The position numbers were made by a program, and so were the translations under genes. Under the pieces are notes generated by a model. The model was not told where the DNA came from and searched no databases. It worked only from the letters and a program-made list of their open reading frames with translations. From positions 1,488,001 to 1,552,000 of the forward strand of contig NZ_CP067395.1 of NCBI RefSeq assembly GCF_017355525.1: 64,000 nucleotides of DNA, in the 5' to 3' direction. Origin of the DNA: Lysobacter enzymogenes (GTDB lineage: Bacteria > Pseudomonadota > Gammaproteobacteria > Xanthomonadales > Xanthomonadaceae). Below, piece after piece: positions 63,683 to 64,000 of this stretch (positions are counted from its first letter, which is position 1; the number at the start of each line of letters is the position of its first letter).

Positions 63683-64000
63683 ATGCCCTATTCCCGCTCC
63701 GTGTTGTTGACCGCGCTGGCCGCCGCGCCGCTGCTGGCGTCGGCGCAGACCGCACCGACGCCGGCCACGCCCGAAGCCTGCCTGGCCATTACCGTCGACG
63801 CCGACCGCCTGGCCTGCTACGACGCAGCGCTGGGCCGCCAGGGCGGCGGCGTGCGCCAGGCCGACATCGCCGCCAAGGAAGCCAAGGCGATCCAGCAGAA
63901 CCTGGAACTCAGCGACGAACTGGCCGGCAAGCCCAAGGCCGGCGTGGTCGAACGCGCGCGCGCGGCCGCCGGCGGCGGCGTGTTCGCCCACGACGCGCCG
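63683..64000 (+). CDS. Outer-membrane phospholipase A, N-terminal fragment
   Basis: 106 codons are visible before the window ends. Signal peptide about 1-22 (ALAAAPLLASAQT), then PEACLAITVDADRLACYDAALG, an N-terminal motif of Xanthomonadaceae phospholipase A (PldA-like) precursors. A Lys/Glu helical segment follows. The barrel and catalytic residues lie outside, so the call is tentative. Confidence 0.6.
   Translation, partial: MPYSRSVLLTALAAAPLLASAQTAPTPATPEACLAITVDADRLACYDAALGRQGGGVRQADIAAKEAKAIQQNLELSDELAGKPKAGVVERARAAAGGGVFAHDAP

Overview
The window is high-GC bacterial DNA with strongly GC-biased third codon positions. Gene content and order point to a Xanthomonadaceae gammaproteobacterium, most likely Lysobacter or a close relative. 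Supporting signs are the order exbB-exbD-msbA-lpxK ... kdsB, the uvrC-pgsA-tRNA(Gly/Cys) block, a fused alpha/beta 2-oxoacid dehydrogenase E1, secreted S8 and M35 proteases, and dispersed intergenic palindromes of the kinds 'GTAGGAGCGG...GCGACC' and 'CCCGC.TTCGCGGG'. The assignment rests on reading alone; no database search was possible.

Layout. 1-5.8 kb: start of a probable FMN-binding glutamate synthase-family protein, a nucleotide-sugar dehydrogenase, a MASE2-GGDEF diguanylate cyclase with a small co-transcribed gene, and a secreted subtilisin-like protease. 6-10 kb: a leftward group with a macrodomain protein, a FolM-like reductase, a degenerate FolK paralogue, an NAD-dependent epimerase and an HD-domain protein. 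10.2-15.4 kb: a compact five-gene rightward operon (periplasmic-binding-like protein, TelA, binding-protein/vWA fusion lipoprotein, XpaC-like protein, KfrA-like DNA-binding protein). This is the least explained system here. 15.7-24.4 kb: small secreted proteins, an AraC regulator divergent from a VOC-domain protein, tRNA-Leu(UAA), a Vmh-type metallo-beta-lactamase-fold lipoprotein, a hydrolase, and a beta-carbonic anhydrase/SulP pair. 24.5-26.4 kb: tandem 86-bp repeats, two small genes, and four tRNA genes (Gly, Cys, Gly, Gly) split by three terminators.

26.5-40.3 kb: mostly leftward envelope and DNA-metabolism genes: pgsA, uvrC, a low-Mr phosphatase, kdsB, lpxK, msbA, exbD, exbB, comEC, lolD and lolC/E. 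This joins lipid A/KDO synthesis, lipid A flipping, energy transduction and lipoprotein release. 40.4-45.6 kb: a succinate dehydrogenase block (sdhCDAB) with its maturation genes (a DUF1674/SDHAF4-like gene, sdhE and a YgfX-like gene) and an inserted MAPEG-family gene; ygfZ is divergent across only 30 bp. 46.5-56 kb: a 6 x 36 bp minisatellite, a secreted trypsin-like protease with a partner, an AsnB-type enzyme next to an orphan fused E1, a GST, a GNAT and an acyl-CoA dehydrogenase. 56-64 kb: two glycine-zipper envelope proteins, TatD, TcdA, a membrane-anchored cytochrome c'-like protein, a secreted M35 metalloprotease, a cold-shock protein, a DUF456 protein and the start of an outer-membrane phospholipase A.

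No insertion sequence, prophage or CRISPR array was seen. The accessory signal is carried by dispersed palindromes, three tandem-repeat loci next to lipopolysaccharide and sdh-linked genes, and the TelA operon.
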